This document shows, piece after piece, positions 63,128 to 64,000 of a stretch of DNA of 64,000 bases (position 1 is its first letter; each line of letters starts with the position of its first letter). The position numbers were made by a program, and so were the translations under genes. Under the pieces are notes generated by a model. The model did not search any database and was not told the origin of the DNA. It saw only the letters and a list, made by a program, of their open reading frames with translations. This DNA is from Cepaea nemoralis (lineage: Eukaryota; Mollusca; Gastropoda; Stylommatophora; Helicidae): NCBI GenBank assembly GCA_014155875.1, contig JACEFZ010027945.1:32501-96500 (forward strand), written 5' to 3'.

Positions 63128-64000
63128 CTATTCTTCTTCTTCTTCTTCTTCTTCAGCATTCCGAGCCATTGAGGTTCTTTGCTGCAAATACAATCTGTCT
63201 CCATTCGTCTCTCTGGTGGACCTTCTCTTGCCAGTCGTTGATTCCAAGTGCTTGTAGGTCTGTATGTATATTATCTCTCCACCGCCTTCTTGGTCTACCT
63301 CGGGGTCTACGGTCATTTATTTCCTGAGTGTAAGCGAGTTTTGTTTCCCTATTATCTTCCATTCTTTCTATATGCCCCAGCCATTGTAGTCTATTAGCCT
63401 CATGATACCAGTGATTAGCGGGGACTTAAACAAATCATAAATGTCTTTGTTACTTCTTCTTTTCCACTCTCCACTTTGTGTATCCCTAATGGGTCCAAAG
63501 ATGCGTCTTAAAATTTTGTTCTCAAAGGTTTGTAACAAGGCTTCGTCTCCTTTTGTTGTACTCCAGGTTTCAGAGCCATACAGCACAACTGGTCTGATCA
63601 GTGTTTTGTATATTGTGATTTTGGTGTTACGAGATAGCGCCTTTGATTTTAGTAGATGTTGTAGTGCATAGTATATCTTATTTCCAGAGTTGATTCTAGT
63701 TTGTATTTCTTCCCTTATGATGTTGGAGCAGTTGAAGATTGTACCCAGGTATTTGTATGTTTCCGTTCTTTTAATGGTCATATTATCTATTTGTATGTGG
63801 CCAGAGTTTTTAGCCATTCCGTCTCTTGAAATTACCATATATTCTGTCTTATCTTGGTTGATAACCAGCCCCATCTGTTGGGCTTTTTCCTTTAAGTGAG
63901 TCAATATTTCTAATGTCTTTTGTTCACTTTGCCCTATAATATCTATATCATCTGCATAACCAAGCAGCTTGGATGTTCCTCCAATATCACATTCCTCCTT
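63128..64000 (-). mobile_element. LINE 3' part, antisense, (GAA)n tail, runs off the window
   Basis: Tail seen on plus as (TTC)n at 63132-63153. From the right edge on minus: LLGYADDIDIIGQSEQKTLE (YADD near 63945-63960), KAQQMGLVINQDKTEYMVIS, YKYLGTIFNCSNIIREEIQT, PVVLYGSETWSTTKGDEALL and NKILRRIFGPI (frame 63904-63368). After a frame change near 63365, RMEDNRETKLAYTQEI and RRPRGRPRRRWRDNIHTDLQ, ending NLNGSEC with the TGA stop at the start of the (GAA)n tail. The RT N-terminus and endonuclease lie outside the window. Confidence 0.85.

Overview
This is a stretch of animal (metazoan) nuclear DNA made almost entirely of transposable elements, their decayed remnants, and tandem repeats. No single-copy host gene, spliced exon set, tRNA gene or intact rRNA gene could be recognised. 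The element mix points to an invertebrate: RTE-type and RNase-H-bearing I/Ingi-like LINEs, a Gmr1-type Gypsy, a second Gypsy, mariner, a hAT relic, tRNA-derived SINEs, and abundant CT, CA, GT and GATN microsatellites. The protein styles remind me most of molluscs (gastropods such as sea slugs), but that is a recollection-based inference; an arthropod or annelid cannot be excluded.

Layout. 0-1 kb: a hAT/GTF2IRD2-like relic. 1-4.9 kb: a near full-length RTE LINE (1141-4323, target duplication AATTACC) inside another LINE with a (GAAT)n tail. 5.4-6.9 kb: a tRNA-like SINE and a 5'-truncated I-like LINE. 7-13.8 kb: a Gmr1-like Gypsy with a probable very long LTR, a primer-binding site at 11074, and a gag-protease-integrase ORF with no reverse transcriptase. 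14.9-15.4 kb: an RTE fragment with an internal 58-bp tandem array. 15.7-19.2 kb: an antisense I-like LINE with a 14-bp target duplication. 19.7-28 kb: LINE, SINE and mariner debris. 28.76-30.87 kb: a mariner with both terminal repeats, itself invaded by a 151-bp retroposon and by a segment carrying three rRNA-like blocks. 31-35.4 kb: LINE-in-LINE-in-SINE nesting, minisatellites and a terminal-inverted-repeat element.

35.9-42.6 kb: the most striking structure. A roughly 58-copy, 47-bp satellite has grown inside the C-terminal coding end of an antisense LINE, and a full-length 3.86-kb I-like LINE (38607-42464) then inserted into the satellite with a 10-bp target duplication. 43-48.7 kb: minisatellites and fragments. 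48.8-57.8 kb: an ORF1-only non-LTR element split by a 7.2-kb Gypsy (49777-56996). This Gypsy has gag and pol joined by a probable -1 frameshift, pol open throughout, but the integrase catalytic glutamate is replaced by glutamine. 58-64 kb: SINE and RTE-like LINE relics, a composite CT repeat, and an antisense LINE running off the window end.

Interaction. The sequence reads as a layered record of retrotransposition. Target-site duplications and broken reading frames give relative ages: satellite before I-like LINE; GAAT LINE before RTE; mariner before the 151-bp retroposon; SINE before LINE before antisense LINE. Several LINE families here end their ORF inside their own microsatellite tail, and two separate tandem arrays were born from the same C-terminal coding stretch of RTE-type LINEs.
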